64,000 nucleotides of DNA from Leishmania martiniquensis (Eukaryota; Euglenozoa; Kinetoplastea; Trypanosomatida; Trypanosomatidae), in contig NC_090151.1 of assembly GCF_017916325.1 (NCBI RefSeq), positions 67,001-131,000 on the forward strand, in the 5' to 3' direction. The position numbers and the translations under genes were made by a program. Shown here piece by piece: positions 50,462 to 61,055 of the stretch. Numbering within the stretch: position 1 is the stretch's first letter; every line of letters begins with the position of its first letter. The notes beneath the pieces were generated by a model. It had not been told where the DNA came from, ran no database searches, and saw nothing but the letters and a program-made list of their open reading frames with translations.

Positions 50462-53400
50462 TTAAAAAGCACACGTGCGCTGCGATTGCCCACCCTGGGC
50501 CCCAGCGGTGACGGAACTGGACCGCTTCTGGTGTCGTGGGAGCATTGTACGTGTGCTCAGGGCGGCCTGAGCACGGGTAACGACCCCCGGTACCTTGCAG
50601 CTTAGGGCCCTATAGCATGCCTTCATCTTGCTAAGTGCGTACTGAGATTTCTGCCGCACTTGACGGCACGCGGCGCGAGTACTGCTGGTGCTGTACATGG
50701 CTGGTATATCTGGCTCGACGGCACTGATGTAGTTCAAGCACTCTAAAAGGCGCTCCGCCCCCTCCTCCAGCATCTGCTTGCTTTCCGAGTCCATGAAGGC
50801 CTGCCGCGCCACGTGCCGCGTCGTCCGCTCCGTGTCACTCACGAAATTGTTCAAGAATATCTTCATGAAGCTCTGGCAGTGCGAGCACAGCTCCTTGTTG
50901 ATGCGCGAGAACGACTCAGTGGTGCCACTACTTGTGGTCCCCCGGGCTGAGACAGCGTGGCCACTGCGACAGCCAAGAATCTGCCCCGGCGCGGAAAGAT
51001 TCAACGACGATACCGATACCTTTCCGTTCCCGTGTGTAGGGCTTCCACCGCGTCGCCGGGTACTGCAACGCCGCGCTGAGGCGGTACCGCTTCGGCCCTC
51101 CGCCGCATCGCCGATGTTCAGCCTAGGTGTACACTCCTCGTCCGTGGCGACCGGCGAACGATAGCGCTGCGCACTGGTGGATGCCTGGGAGGAGCGGTTG
51201 CGGGACATATTGCTGGACGCGCGTGGGGTCACAAGGCGATGCGGTGTGGCCATCTCCCGCATTCGAGAGCTCTCGGAGCGCTCAAAAGGAAACGACGCCA
51301 GACGAGTGATAAGAGGGCCGGCGCCCTTGCTGGGCGGTAGTCGGGTAGCGCAGCTTACGGGCTCGCGCCGCACCGCGCTGCGTCGACTGCCCGCCTTTTC
51401 AGCGTCGTTCTCCGCGGACTCCGCATAACGAGAGAGGGAATGCTCAAAGTCGCGAGAGAACGACGTGCATCGCTCCAGCACAGACCCAACGCGCACCGCC
51501 TCAACGCGCTGCCGTGCCGACGAGACGCTCACTTGTGACGCGGTGTGCACAAGAACATCGCGCTCCGGCGTCGTGCGCCGCTCCCCTTCATTGTGGGCTG
51601 AGTGTAGCGAAGAGGTGAGCTGCTCGCCGCCGTGATGACCCTCCCGGTGGACGGGGTCCACATATGAGCTCACCCGCACGAAGCCGTAACGGGGCGACAA
51701 AGCCGCAGAGCTGGCCAGGCACTGCTCTCCGCGGCGGATAGAGGGCACCTGATGAGGCGCCTCACTGTCCTTGCCGGTCGCACCATCAGTTGTGCGCTCC
51801 CTGTACCGTGGCTTTGGCTGCGCTGCCTCACCTGCCAGTGCTGCGACGGCGGGTACAGCTTGCGCAGCGGCGCTCTTCGGCTGCGCTGTTCGATGCAGCA
51901 CCGGCGCAGTGGCAGTAATGGTCGTAGTGGATGCGGATGCTGCAGGAGAAGTCGAAGTCGATGGCGGCAGAGGGGGCATGGCGCCGTTCGCTGCTGCACT
52001 TTCGGTAGCGCCGGCGACCCTGCGACCGCGCCACCCCTCAAGCGCAGAGTCGCACCAGGACTCTTCGGAGATTGTCTGCGACTTCAGCGGGCGCCGCTCC
52101 TCAACTGTCCGAGGGGGCCGGTGAGCGCGCGGGCTTCCAGTCGCGGCCGTCTCAGACGGATGAGGTCCTAAGGCAGCACGGGAGCGCGTCCGTACCAGCC
52201 CCTCGCTCTTCAATGAGGTTGCCGCGGGAGAGTGGCCCCTATTGGAGCGGAGCAGGCCACCACTCGCGCGGCGGCCCGACGAGAAGCGGCTGCAGCGGCG
52301 CCCTTGCAAGCCCTCCGCATCCTCAGGCTCCGTCGCGCCGCCGGTACTCTTCTTGGTGCTCTCTTCCTCTTCGTCGCTTCCCTCACCACGGTTACGTGCA
52401 CGGGCGGATAGCGAGAACGGATGCGAGTTGCGCCGTGTAGTATGGCTGCTCGTGCGCTGTGACGCCGACATGGTCCCCTGGACGGTTGTCGCCATCGCTG
52501 CGGACGATGTGTCGGCGGGCTTATCCTCGCATCGCTCAGCGGCGCTACGATCACCTCCGCCAGTGCAAGCTGACGACGACGCGGTGGTCGTCTCTAATGC
52601 CGCAATTGGGAGGAGTTCTGAAGCCACCGTATCCGCCGTGCGGCATGTCCCGTCCGACGGCGCTGGTGGCGGGGCCGCAGCAGCGGGCGCGATGGCCAAA
52701 GCCACGGTGTCAGGCGACGGACAGCTGAGGCCGCTCCGCGGGCTTGTCGCTGGCGCTGCCGAAGAAGGCTGTGACGACGCAGAAAGGCTGCGATCGCTAC
52801 GGCTTGAGTGTAGGGAGCTTATGAGGTTCGGACTAGTCGGTCGAGACCCTGTCTGACTCCTGATGACGTGGGTCGAGTCCGCCTTCGCGGCGGTGAGAAC
52901 CGCTGTGTTGGTGGTATCTGCCGTTGCCGTCGCGCTGACCTTTTTGTCAGCTCCGCTGAAGGAGGTGCTAGCACCAGAAAAGGCTTCGCGCGAGCGCTGG
53001 AGAACGCTCGGCGCAGGGTCGAGCGGCGCCACGGACAAGGGCGAAGTGTTAGTTGGCGACTCCGACACACGGATGGTGCTTCCGCGGTGGCTCATTGAAC
53101 TGACATCGGTGACTATACCGCTGCTCATGCCCCACGGGGCGTCCTCCACAGGTGACTGGGTCGTGTCGGCCAACATGTCGTCCGTGGTGCGCTGAAGGTA
53201 GCGCGATGTTGCCTTCGCGTTCAGCTCCTTAGCATCATTACGGTAAAGCGCGAGGTGCACGTTCTCCTCCGGAATGAGGCAGACGCCGTACTTGTACATG
53301 GTGAGATAGCCGCAGATGGCGGGGCTTGCGTGCTTGGCCTGGAACACACCGCGACCACCGCCGCGCTCGATGACCTCATCCGCCACTCTACGGAAGTCAC

Positions 53401-54334
53401 CATCTCCAACGAGCACTATGGTGGTCCGCGGGAGCGGCGGCGGGGACGGCTGCCGAGAGAGCCATGCGGCAACAGCGTTCGGCGCCACCGCCTCGACCGT
53501 GCCGCCACCAAGGCGAAGCACCTCATTGTAGGTCTCCTCTAGTGTGCCCACTAACAGCACAAACGTGCAGCCGCAGAACACTGTTGCCGCCGCCGGGCGA
53601 CCAGTAGAGAGGAATTCCGTGACAGAGAAAAAGGTCTGAGCAGGGCGGCGGTAATGCACGCTGCGCAGCGCCAGGGACGCCGGCAACGGGGAGGATGGCG
53701 AAGGGAATTCGCCAGGCATCAGCGTATCCTTCTTCTCGAGGCTGCGCGCCAAACTCGCGACGTAGTGCGGCGTGACGAGTGTGTAGCCGTACCCGAGTGC
53801 GGCCATCATCGTCTCGTCCATCCTGAAGCAGTCCTCCGCGACGTAGAGAAACCCGATGCAGTTGGTGTGCTGCTCGTAGTACCGCAGCGGCGCCGGTATG
53901 GTTTCCTCGACGACGAGGGCTCCCATGCCCACGCACGCGTCCACCACCAAGTCCCAGCTCTCATCCGTCAAAGCGGGCGAGATGGCGAGCACGAGCACCA
54001 CCGGAATTATTCGCGCTGTGATGCGGAGTCCGAGTCGAATGCGGTCCTCAGGGTACAAGAATCGCGAGTTATACCTCCCAATGCGCTCGCGGTCGACAAA
54101 GGTGCCATGCTTTGATGCATCCTCGATGCGTACCTCGAGCTGCGCGGACGGGTCGAGGATGCTGTAGCGAGGCATCGGCGAGACGAAGATGGTCGCGTGG
54201 TGGCGCGAGATGGACGGCTCAGAGGCTGGGAGCAGAATGCGGCACTGTTTTCGACCTAGTGTATAGGTCTGGTCTGGGAGCAGGAAATGCCGATGAATCT
54301 CGCCATCGCCGTAGTTCACTTCCAAGATGTACAT
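50462..54334 (-). CDS. NBS1/Xrs2-like FHA-BRCT-BRCT protein
   Basis: The protein has 1290 residues from MYILEVNYGDGEI. An FHA domain at 1-108 keeps the phosphothreonine-binding residues: R28 in LGRKQ, S41 and H45 in SISRHH, and KHGTFV near 75-80. Two BRCT-like domains follow at about 112-200 (DLVVDACVGMGALVV; VTPHYVASL) and 250-365 (TFVLLVGTLEETYNEVLRLGGGTVEAV; VIERGGGRGVFQA). FHA followed directly by tandem BRCT is the NBS1/nibrin arrangement, a partner of MRE11-RAD50 in double-strand break repair and ATM signalling. Residues about 390-1090 are Ser/Thr/Arg-rich, disordered and much longer than in animal NBS1. The C-terminal 180 residues are helical with CSHC. MRE11- and ATM-binding motifs were not confidently found, so another FHA-BRCT mediator is possible. 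Start chosen at the FHA edge. Confidence 0.75.
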   Translation of the reverse strand: MYILEVNYGDGEIHRHFLLPDQTYTLGRKQCRILLPASEPSISRHHATIFVSPMPRYSILDPSAQLEVRIEDASKHGTFVDRERIGRYNSRFLYPEDRIRLGLRITARIIPVVLVLAISPALTDESWDLVVDACVGMGALVVEETIPAPLRYYEQHTNCIGFLYVAEDCFRMDETMMAALGYGYTLVTPHYVASLARSLEKKDTLMPGEFPSPSSPLPASLALRSVHYRRPAQTFFSVTEFLSTGRPAAATVFCGCTFVLLVGTLEETYNEVLRLGGGTVEAVAPNAVAAWLSRQPSPPPLPRTTIVLVGDGDFRRVADEVIERGGGRGVFQAKHASPAICGYLTMYKYGVCLIPEENVHLALYRNDAKELNAKATSRYLQRTTDDMLADTTQSPVEDAPWGMSSGIVTDVSSMSHRGSTIRVSESPTNTSPLSVAPLDPAPSVLQRSREAFSGASTSFSGADKKVSATATADTTNTAVLTAAKADSTHVIRSQTGSRPTSPNLISSLHSSRSDRSLSASSQPSSAAPATSPRSGLSCPSPDTVALAIAPAAAAPPPAPSDGTCRTADTVASELLPIAALETTTASSSACTGGGDRSAAERCEDKPADTSSAAMATTVQGTMSASQRTSSHTTRRNSHPFSLSARARNRGEGSDEEEESTKKSTGGATEPEDAEGLQGRRCSRFSSGRRASGGLLRSNRGHSPAATSLKSEGLVRTRSRAALGPHPSETAATGSPRAHRPPRTVEERRPLKSQTISEESWCDSALEGWRGRRVAGATESAAANGAMPPLPPSTSTSPAASASTTTITATAPVLHRTAQPKSAAAQAVPAVAALAGEAAQPKPRYRERTTDGATGKDSEAPHQVPSIRRGEQCLASSAALSPRYGFVRVSSYVDPVHREGHHGGEQLTSSLHSAHNEGERRTTPERDVLVHTASQVSVSSARQRVEAVRVGSVLERCTSFSRDFEHSLSRYAESAENDAEKAGSRRSAVRREPVSCATRLPPSKGAGPLITRLASFPFERSESSRMREMATPHRLVTPRASSNMSRNRSSQASTSAQRYRSPVATDEECTPRLNIGDAAEGRSGTASARRCSTRRRGGSPTHGNGKVSVSSLNLSAPGQILGCRSGHAVSARGTTSSGTTESFSRINKELCSHCQSFMKIFLNNFVSDTERTTRHVARQAFMDSESKQMLEEGAERLLECLNYISAVEPDIPAMYSTSSTRAACRQVRQKSQYALSKMKACYRALSCKVPGVVTRAQAALSTRTMLPRHQKRSSSVTAGAQGGQSQRTCAF

Positions 54335-57300
54335 GATGAGCGAGGCCCCCTGCGTTACTGAGCGGTCACCTTCTGCGGCGAGCCCCCGACCAGGATCAAA
54401 GGACGGAAGAGTGTGTGTGTGTGTGTCGGGGGAGGGGAGGGGAGGGAACAGTACGTAATGCACTCTCTGCAGGGCCGTTTTAGTTCCTCACTCACCCTCC
54501 ATGCCCCACTTGACGGCTGACGTCTGCGCGCTAGTCAGCGAAAATGCGCCGCAGTAATGGAAAGAAAAAAAGAAACAGAGAACGTGAGAGAGAGAAAAAA
54601 AAGGTGCGCCCCTCCCCTCCAACACTGCACACACGCACTCAGACTAACAGACAGACGTGAGCCGCTCCCACGTGAGATGGCGCGCCACAACAGCAACGAT
54701 GACGACCACAGTCTTCAGGGAAAGACAAGACGCGCACTGGAGCTGAAATGGCGAAGAGACAAGACCAGGAGAAGCGAGCCAACTCGCTTGTGTAGAGCAA
54801 ATAGAAAAACACACCGCACCGCTAGGAGGGTGCCGGCTTGACGTAATGCGCCCACAACAGGAGAGAGAGGGGGGTGGGAGTGGGGGAGACAAGCACACGT
54901 GGATTGTGTGGGTGAGAGAGGATAGCTAGTGAAAGCGGCGCGTGCTCTCACACGCTGACACAGGTGCCTGTGAGTGTGCGCGCGTCCGCGTCAGTGGTGG
55001 CGTCTGGGGACACACTGGGGGAAGGCGACAAAGCGTTTCCTCTCCCCCTTGAGACGCACCAGGACTCGCTCCTCTTGTCTACTGTTTCTCTGGTATCCCC
55101 TTGACGAAGGGGGGTGAGAGGGGAGGGGTGGGGAAGCGAGTTCTTTCACCACTGGTCTTTGTGTGTCTGTGTGTGCTTGTGTGCTTGTGTGTGTGTGTGT
55201 GCCTATGCTGCGCTTTTGAGGTGCGCGCCCTTTTTTTGCTTTAAGTATGCTCTAATTTGTTGAAAGAAAAAGCGGTGAGGGAGTGAAGGTGGAGTCGGTG
55301 GCGGTGGCCTCTACAGGGGAAGGGGGGAGGAGGAGGAGGGAGGGGTGAAAGCTCTTATGCGTAGGCGTCGATGGGAGCGTTACAATAGAGGGGAAAAAAT
55401 ACACAGAGAGAGAGGACAACCGTCGAGCACGCGAACAACAGACGAATCGCAAGAGGCAGAGCGAATGCGGAGGAGAGAGGGGTTGAACGGGCGGGGCGGG
55501 GTGGGTCGGCGTGCACGCAGCAAGAGAGGGCTAAGGTGCGAACTAAATGAATGAGGAAGACAAGAGAGGGAAGCACAAATCAGTTAATAAAGCCGAGAAG
55601 GGGAACAGACGCCGAAAAGATAGAGCAGAGGGGGTGGGGAGTGAGGAAGAAGGGGGGAGGGGGAAGAGGTCGGCGGTGAGGTCCGCTCAGGGAGGAGACG
55701 ATGAGGTGGAGCGAGGGAAAGCGGCCACGGTGATGGGCGCGCGTTCGGTACCCTGGATTTAATAGTCGCCGTGTCGCTTTCAGCGCCCGTTGGCGCCTGC
55801 TCTGTCCTCCCTTACCGTGTACGTACTGAAGAGGATTGTGCGGCGGGCGGCAGGGGAAGTGGGGTCTATGCCAGCGGCGACGGCTTGCTGATTCGCCGAA
55901 TGCTGAGCGAATGCGCACGCGCGTTAACTTTATTTCGTTGCGCTACGCCGCTGAACCGCGCTCCCGCCTCGTCTCCAACGTGTTATGCGCCGTTGCCTGG
56001 TATGCGTGCCGAGCCGGGGGGGTATGGGGTGGAGGTGAAGGGATCTGTTCGTGAGCGCCAAAAAGGCCCAGCGAGCGGCGCACCAGCACGTCGCAGAGGA
56101 GCGTTGAGAGATGGGCAAACGGAGCGGATGGCGACAGGGACAATGATGGAGGTTTAAGTCAGTCGCGGTGATGTATGAGCAGAGAAGAGACAGGGCGTGT
56201 GCGACGCCGATGAAGCGGCTGGGACGTAGTCGCACACCTACATAGGAAGAAAAGGGCAGACGGAAGCGGAAGGAGAGAGGATGTGTGCGTAAGTGTTGTG
56301 TGTGTGAGAGAGAGACGAGAGGTGATAGATATCACGCATTCAAGCCCACGGGGCACACCTTTGGCGAGCGGGGCTGGTGCTGATGAGCCGTGGAGAAGGA
56401 CACTGCCGCTTTGTTTGCCTGTGTGTGTGTGCGTCTTCCGCTCATCTCAGTTGTGGTGGTGGGGAATAAGCAGTACCGAAACGTACGGCCCCTTTCACTG
56501 GCGGCCGTTCGTCGCTGAGTGGTTTACTCGTCGGACGCCCTTCTCAGGCACTCAGTTAGGCAATGGCCGATCCACTCACCTCGCTGCATGCGGCACGTCG
56601 GCAATCTACTCCTCTATCCGACCCTGCCGGCCATTCGACTTCCCCTACGGCTGGCACACACCAGCGGCGAGTCGGGTGCGCGATGCGCATGACCCTTATG
56701 TGGAAACGACTAGAGAACGCGATGCCACGAGTTTACCCGCGCTATCCACACCCGCACAACACAAACACAGACACCTCCTTCACCTTCCCCCACCCCTCAC
56801 CCTATGCCCCCGTTTGTGTCACGCTGCGAGTGGAGCAGAGCATAAACCTGGTCAAGATGCGGGCGTCTGAGGTGGCGGACCTTTTGTTTCTATGCAAAAC
56901 AAGGCGGGCTCAAGGGAGAGAAGCAATGACGCTCCAAGTAGAAGCCGGCACTCGCGGCGATCGCTCCCGTCCTGCGGCGGTGACGATGCGTGAAAAGGCC
57001 CTGCCAGCAGAAAAAGGGGTCGATGGCTCACGTTGAAGAGGAGGGGGCGCATATCCCCTGCAAAGGAGTGAGTGTGGTCGAGCCGCAGTGGATGCGGGCC
57101 TGAGAGCAGATGGGCTAGTATGCCGGAGGAGAGGAAGGGCTGAGAAACGCACCCAGAAGCGACGACGACCAGCCCCAAAGTGCGATGCGGCATTCGCGGC
57201 GGCAGGGGAGCGGTGTTGGGAGAGGTGCAAGAGCAACCACAACGAAAGGCGGAGGCCGTCGAGGCGCACGCGGCACGTCGGTATCGACGACAGACACAAG

Positions 57301-58436
57301 AACGGGAAAGGCAACGAAGAAACACATGTATATGTATATAACGCGGCAAAGAGAAGACAGAGATGGGCAGCGTCAGGGTGCATACGCGGAAGGAAGTCGA
57401 CGACACACAACCCCTCCTCTCTTTCCCCTCTGAGAAGATTACACCATGAGGTGGGCCGCTCTTGCCACATGCGCAAGGGCGTGGCCTGCACGGCTACATC
57501 GCATGAGCTTTGTAATGCACCACCTCCTAAGGGTATAAGCAAATATATATATATATGTGTGTATATTTTTGTGTGCGCCTGGATGGGATTTTGGCGTTGA
57601 CGAGAGGCGATCAGCCAAGCGCGGAGCGTGAGAGGGACAGTGCGTGGGATGACGTAGCGGTTGTGAGGGTGAAGTCTCGTTGACGAGCGCACAGCTCCAG
57701 TGGCTGTCGGCCTCTGTGAAGCAGGTGAGCTGCATGGAAGATCCTTTGGAGGCCTACTCGTTTGGGTAAGGATGCACGAGGAGGGGAGGGGGCGGGGCGC
57801 CAAGGCCAAGGCAGCACGACGCAGAGGAGAAAAAAGGCGACGAGCCACTCAGGTGTTCTGGTGCCGCTGCCCCCTCCCCGACCTCCTGACGGGCGTGTCG
57901 CCCCTCAATGCGCTTTGCTATCAGCGGGACGCCACTGTCACCCCAAACTCGCCGCGTGTTTCTCCACTCGGTACGCAGCGGCCACTCAGTGCAGTGGAGC
58001 ACACACCCGCAACTCCCACCGATTCCATTCAGGTTGTCTTTTCACTTTGCCTTCCGCTTTGTGTTGCTCAACGGTGCGACCGCATCAGCATGGCGGACGG
58101 CTCCAGCCTGCATCACGTGGTGCGCGCAGCGACGACGGCGTACGGAGCACGAGGCACAACGTGGTGGGTTAAACAAAGGGAGCGTCCAGAGGAGGCGGAG
58201 ACGGTCGCGCGAGCGTGAGTACTGCACCTGCGTTTCTTACATCGCAGGAGAACAACACCGCCACCTCACTAGCGCTGCAGCCGCACACGCGGCCACGCAC
58301 CACCAACCACCCCCTCTCCCTCAACGCACACACGCACACACACTCCATCAGCCGCTGCCGTGGCAAACGCCACAGCAGCGCCATATGCAAATCCTTTGGC
58401 CCACTGCATCGAGAGGCGTGTACGCGTAGGCGCCTG
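54335..58436. other. 4.1-kb gene-free stretch upstream of the NBS1-like gene
   Basis: No convincing gene. It contains GT microsatellites (54413-54427, 55161-55201), purine-rich blocks on the plus strand (55315-55350, 55620-55710), AT runs at 57543-57556, and CA runs near 58326-58340. The longest minus-strand frame (56910-57848, 312 codons) has random composition. Presumably the 3'UTR of the zinc-finger gene plus the NBS1-like 5'UTR; a non-coding RNA is possible. Confidence 0.55.
55161..55201 (+). repeat. GT microsatellite
   Basis: Imperfect (GT)n run with occasional C interruptions, about 40 bases, in gene-free DNA. Confidence 0.85.
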
Positions 58437-59600
58437 TCATAGCACCTGCATACTTCTGAGCTCTTCCAGAGTGGGGCTACCGAGAAGCTCGTGCACTCGC
58501 TGAGCTCGATCCATATAGTCCATCGACTGCAAGAAGACCATCTCGAACGCCAGCCGTCGAATAGCCAGCGACGTCAACAGTTTCGCCTCCTCGGAGACCT
58601 CCTCCCGCACCTCGACACAGAGCAGCTCCCAGATAAGATGCCTGAGAAAAAACGCCTTGCGCTCTTTGCTCTCAAATGGGCCCCAGCCGTGGTAGGCCTT
58701 GATGCGGTGCAGACTTAGTGCGTCGTACAGCCGCTCTCCGTTACTGCGGCCCCAACACTTCTGAGTGAAGTTGGTCATCATGCCAGCCGACATGGGCGGG
58801 TACAGTTGCGTGACAATGCGCGTGATGTGCGCCTTCCACATACGCTCCCCGCAATACCAGAAGCCGTTCGGGCTTTGACCTTGCAGGACGTGCGAGAGCG
58901 CCTGGTGCGGCGGGTGTGTCAGGTAGAGCAGCAGCGCCTCCAGCTCGGCGCGGCGCACGGCATCATCGACGACGTGGAGACGGTCCGTGGTACGGCAGTC
59001 CGTTGCGTAGCGGAAGAGGGACGGGAAGTGCCGCTTCGCCCCGCTAAGGACACGCTCGGGGGTGAAAAGCGGGCCGAGTCGATCTCTGCGCACATGCACC
59101 GGCCGAGGTGTGCCAGCGTCCTGGCTTTGGGCCAGCAGAGCAGCCGGTCGCGAAGCGTTGCTCCTATCCTTCGCTACGATGGCTGCATTCTCGCCCGCCG
59201 TCGGGGCTTGCGCCGCCTCCGTCAGCAGATCATGTCTCGGGTATGCGGTGTAGAGCAGCAAGAAGAATAGCAGGCTGCTGTGATCGCGGTCGCTGCAGTG
59301 GGATGTGGCGTTACTCACTGGCTCCTGGCAGAGGTGGCAGAAGCTGCGCCTGCTGTCCACCCAGACATTCCGATTCAGCCCTTCGAACATGCCCAATGGC
59401 AGCGACGACAGCAGACTGCGGCTTTCCGTTGATGACCCTTTCGGGCTTAAGAACCCCATAGACTGATTGGCCGTTTTTGCAGAGCCCTGACCATCAGCGC
59501 CGCTTCGCGCCGCACTTTCGCGAAGAAACTGAGACAGAGGTGAGACTTTCGTCGGCGGTGCCAACGCGCGAACCGCACCGCAGAACAGCGTTGCGCGCAT
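58437..59600 (-). CDS. Zinc-finger hypothetical protein, possibly mitochondrial
   Basis: The protein has 387 residues from MRATLFCGAVRALAPP. The upstream frame is open but Pro/Leu-rich and UTR-like. The N-terminus is basic and hydrophobic with no acidic residue for 27 positions, compatible with a mitochondrial presequence. A C2H2-like cluster follows: C88-x2-C91-x9-H101-x5-H107 (CHLCQEP...SHCSDRDH), spaced like U1-type or matrin-type zinc fingers. The rest is helical, with aromatic and basic residues (YCGERMWKAHITRIVTQLYPPM; RHLIWELLCVEVREEVSEEAKL), suggesting an RNA- or ribosome-associated protein. I do not recognise a named family. The frame is intact with strong codon bias, so it is real; the function is unassigned. 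Confidence 0.75.
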   Translation of the reverse strand: MRATLFCGAVRALAPPTKVSPLSQFLRESAARSGADGQGSAKTANQSMGFLSPKGSSTESRSLLSSLPLGMFEGLNRNVWVDSRRSFCHLCQEPVSNATSHCSDRDHSSLLFFLLLYTAYPRHDLLTEAAQAPTAGENAAIVAKDRSNASRPAALLAQSQDAGTPRPVHVRRDRLGPLFTPERVLSGAKRHFPSLFRYATDCRTTDRLHVVDDAVRRAELEALLLYLTHPPHQALSHVLQGQSPNGFWYCGERMWKAHITRIVTQLYPPMSAGMMTNFTQKCWGRSNGERLYDALSLHRIKAYHGWGPFESKERKAFFLRHLIWELLCVEVREEVSEEAKLLTSLAIRRLAFEMVFLQSMDYMDRAQRVHELLGSPTLEELRSMQVL

Positions 59601-61055
59601 TGCATGCGTCGCCTCTGCCCGTGCTTCGCTTTGTGTGAGCGAAAAAAGAACCCTAGCTGGGGGAAGTGGGCCTGGCGAGGTGCTCCACGACGCGAGTCTG
59701 CTCGCACCCTGCGCTCGCCAAAGAAAGAATGGTGGAGGAGGAGGAGGAGGAGGGGGGAGGTTAGGCATCCCCAAGCACGCCCGGCGCAAAGAGGCGTTCA
59801 CGACCGTAGCGTGACAGAGAGAGAGATAGAGCGGAGAGACGCACACAAAGAGGGGCAACGCAGGACGCCGAGGAAGCGTGAGAGGATAAGGCCAAAGGGG
59901 GAGGGAGAGAGGTGGGTGAGAGGAAAAGGGGAGGAGGCGGCCAACAAAACAGCGCCCCAGCACCTCCCTCAGGCTCGCGCGCGCCCGTGGTGGGGGTGGT
60001 AGTGGTGGCAAGGACGCGACTAACGCTGCCGTCTACTGCGCAAGGCAGCACGAACGTGGCTCATGGAGAGAGCAGTGGCATAGGGCGAAACCACGGAAGA
60101 AGCAACGCAGCTCTGTGCACGACCATCTTCATAACGCGGGCGTGCGCACGCACAGGTGAGGAAGCGCAAGATCTGTCGGGGCGTATATGTACACCACCAG
60201 ACAAGGCGGCGCCGGTGACGGGCATCCGCTGAGCCCGCGCCGTGGGGCATTGCCCCCTCTGCCCTTCCTCTCATCCTCCCTTCGTGGTGTATGTATCGAC
60301 GATCAAGCCAGCAGCTCGGCGAGGAGTGCTTGTCGCGTGCAGGAGGCGGAGATTGGCAATGGCGCTTCCCCCCCTCCCTCCCTTTCCCCCGTCGTTGGCG
60401 TGCCCAAAGAAAGCAAACCTGACGACGTTTGGTGTGCCTCGTCTCCGCTGCGACGTGACATTTGAGTTGTTCGGTTCTGTGCTCCGTCGTCGTCGTTCTC
60501 CTCCTCCATTCACCTTCTTCGGAGAAGAGGGCGAGGGGGAAGGGGGGAGCACTGCAACGATGCATGCATACATGATGATGCCGGTGTGTGGCGGTGGTCC
60601 CCTCGTCGACGCAATGGTCCACAGCGGCGAGCGAGTCCTTCCGTGCCGAGCTGCCGCTTTCGAGGGGCCGGCTTGTGCGTCGCTTTCCGTCAGCCTGCCC
60701 CCACGGCCACGCTCGCCATCGCAGGAGCGATATGGAGTGCCGCATGTCGAAGGCGCAGTGGGAGCGCAGCCGCACGCAGCTCGGGGAGTTGGCAGGCGCA
60801 GCTCTCAGCCAAAGATTGCGGGCTACTGCATGTGTGTGTGGGGAGGGGGGAATCAGGAAAGCACACTGAGCGTGAGCCGTTCGGTGACGCGTCGACAGCC
60901 CGTAGGCCGAGGTGGGTAAAGTGACGTTGTACGCCTGCGTGGTGCACACAAAGAGCTCGCGCCGTCTAGCGAGCAACAAACTTGGCAATTGTCGCATCCA
61001 TCTCCGCCGCCTCTTTTTTTTTTCGTTGCCCTTCAGTGACTCGCTCGCTCTCTCC
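59601..61055. other. Intergenic 1.45 kb
   Basis: Holds a GGA array at 59734-59752 just upstream of the zinc-finger gene, whose complement is a pyrimidine tract. Otherwise nothing. The 375-codon minus frame (60020-61147) overlaps the end of the dioxygenase gene and is rejected. Confidence 0.55.
59734..59752 (+). repeat. GGA trinucleotide array
   Basis: Six GGA units in tandem. On the transcript this is a CCT/TCC tract that could serve as the polypyrimidine signal for trans-splicing of the zinc-finger gene, about 135 bases upstream of its start. Confidence 0.7.

Noticed and set aside
56910..57848. 312-codon minus-strand frame
   Set aside because: Composition dominated by Ser, Pro, Leu, Arg and Cys, runs through an AT microsatellite (a YIYIY-type stretch), and shows no domain or codon bias.
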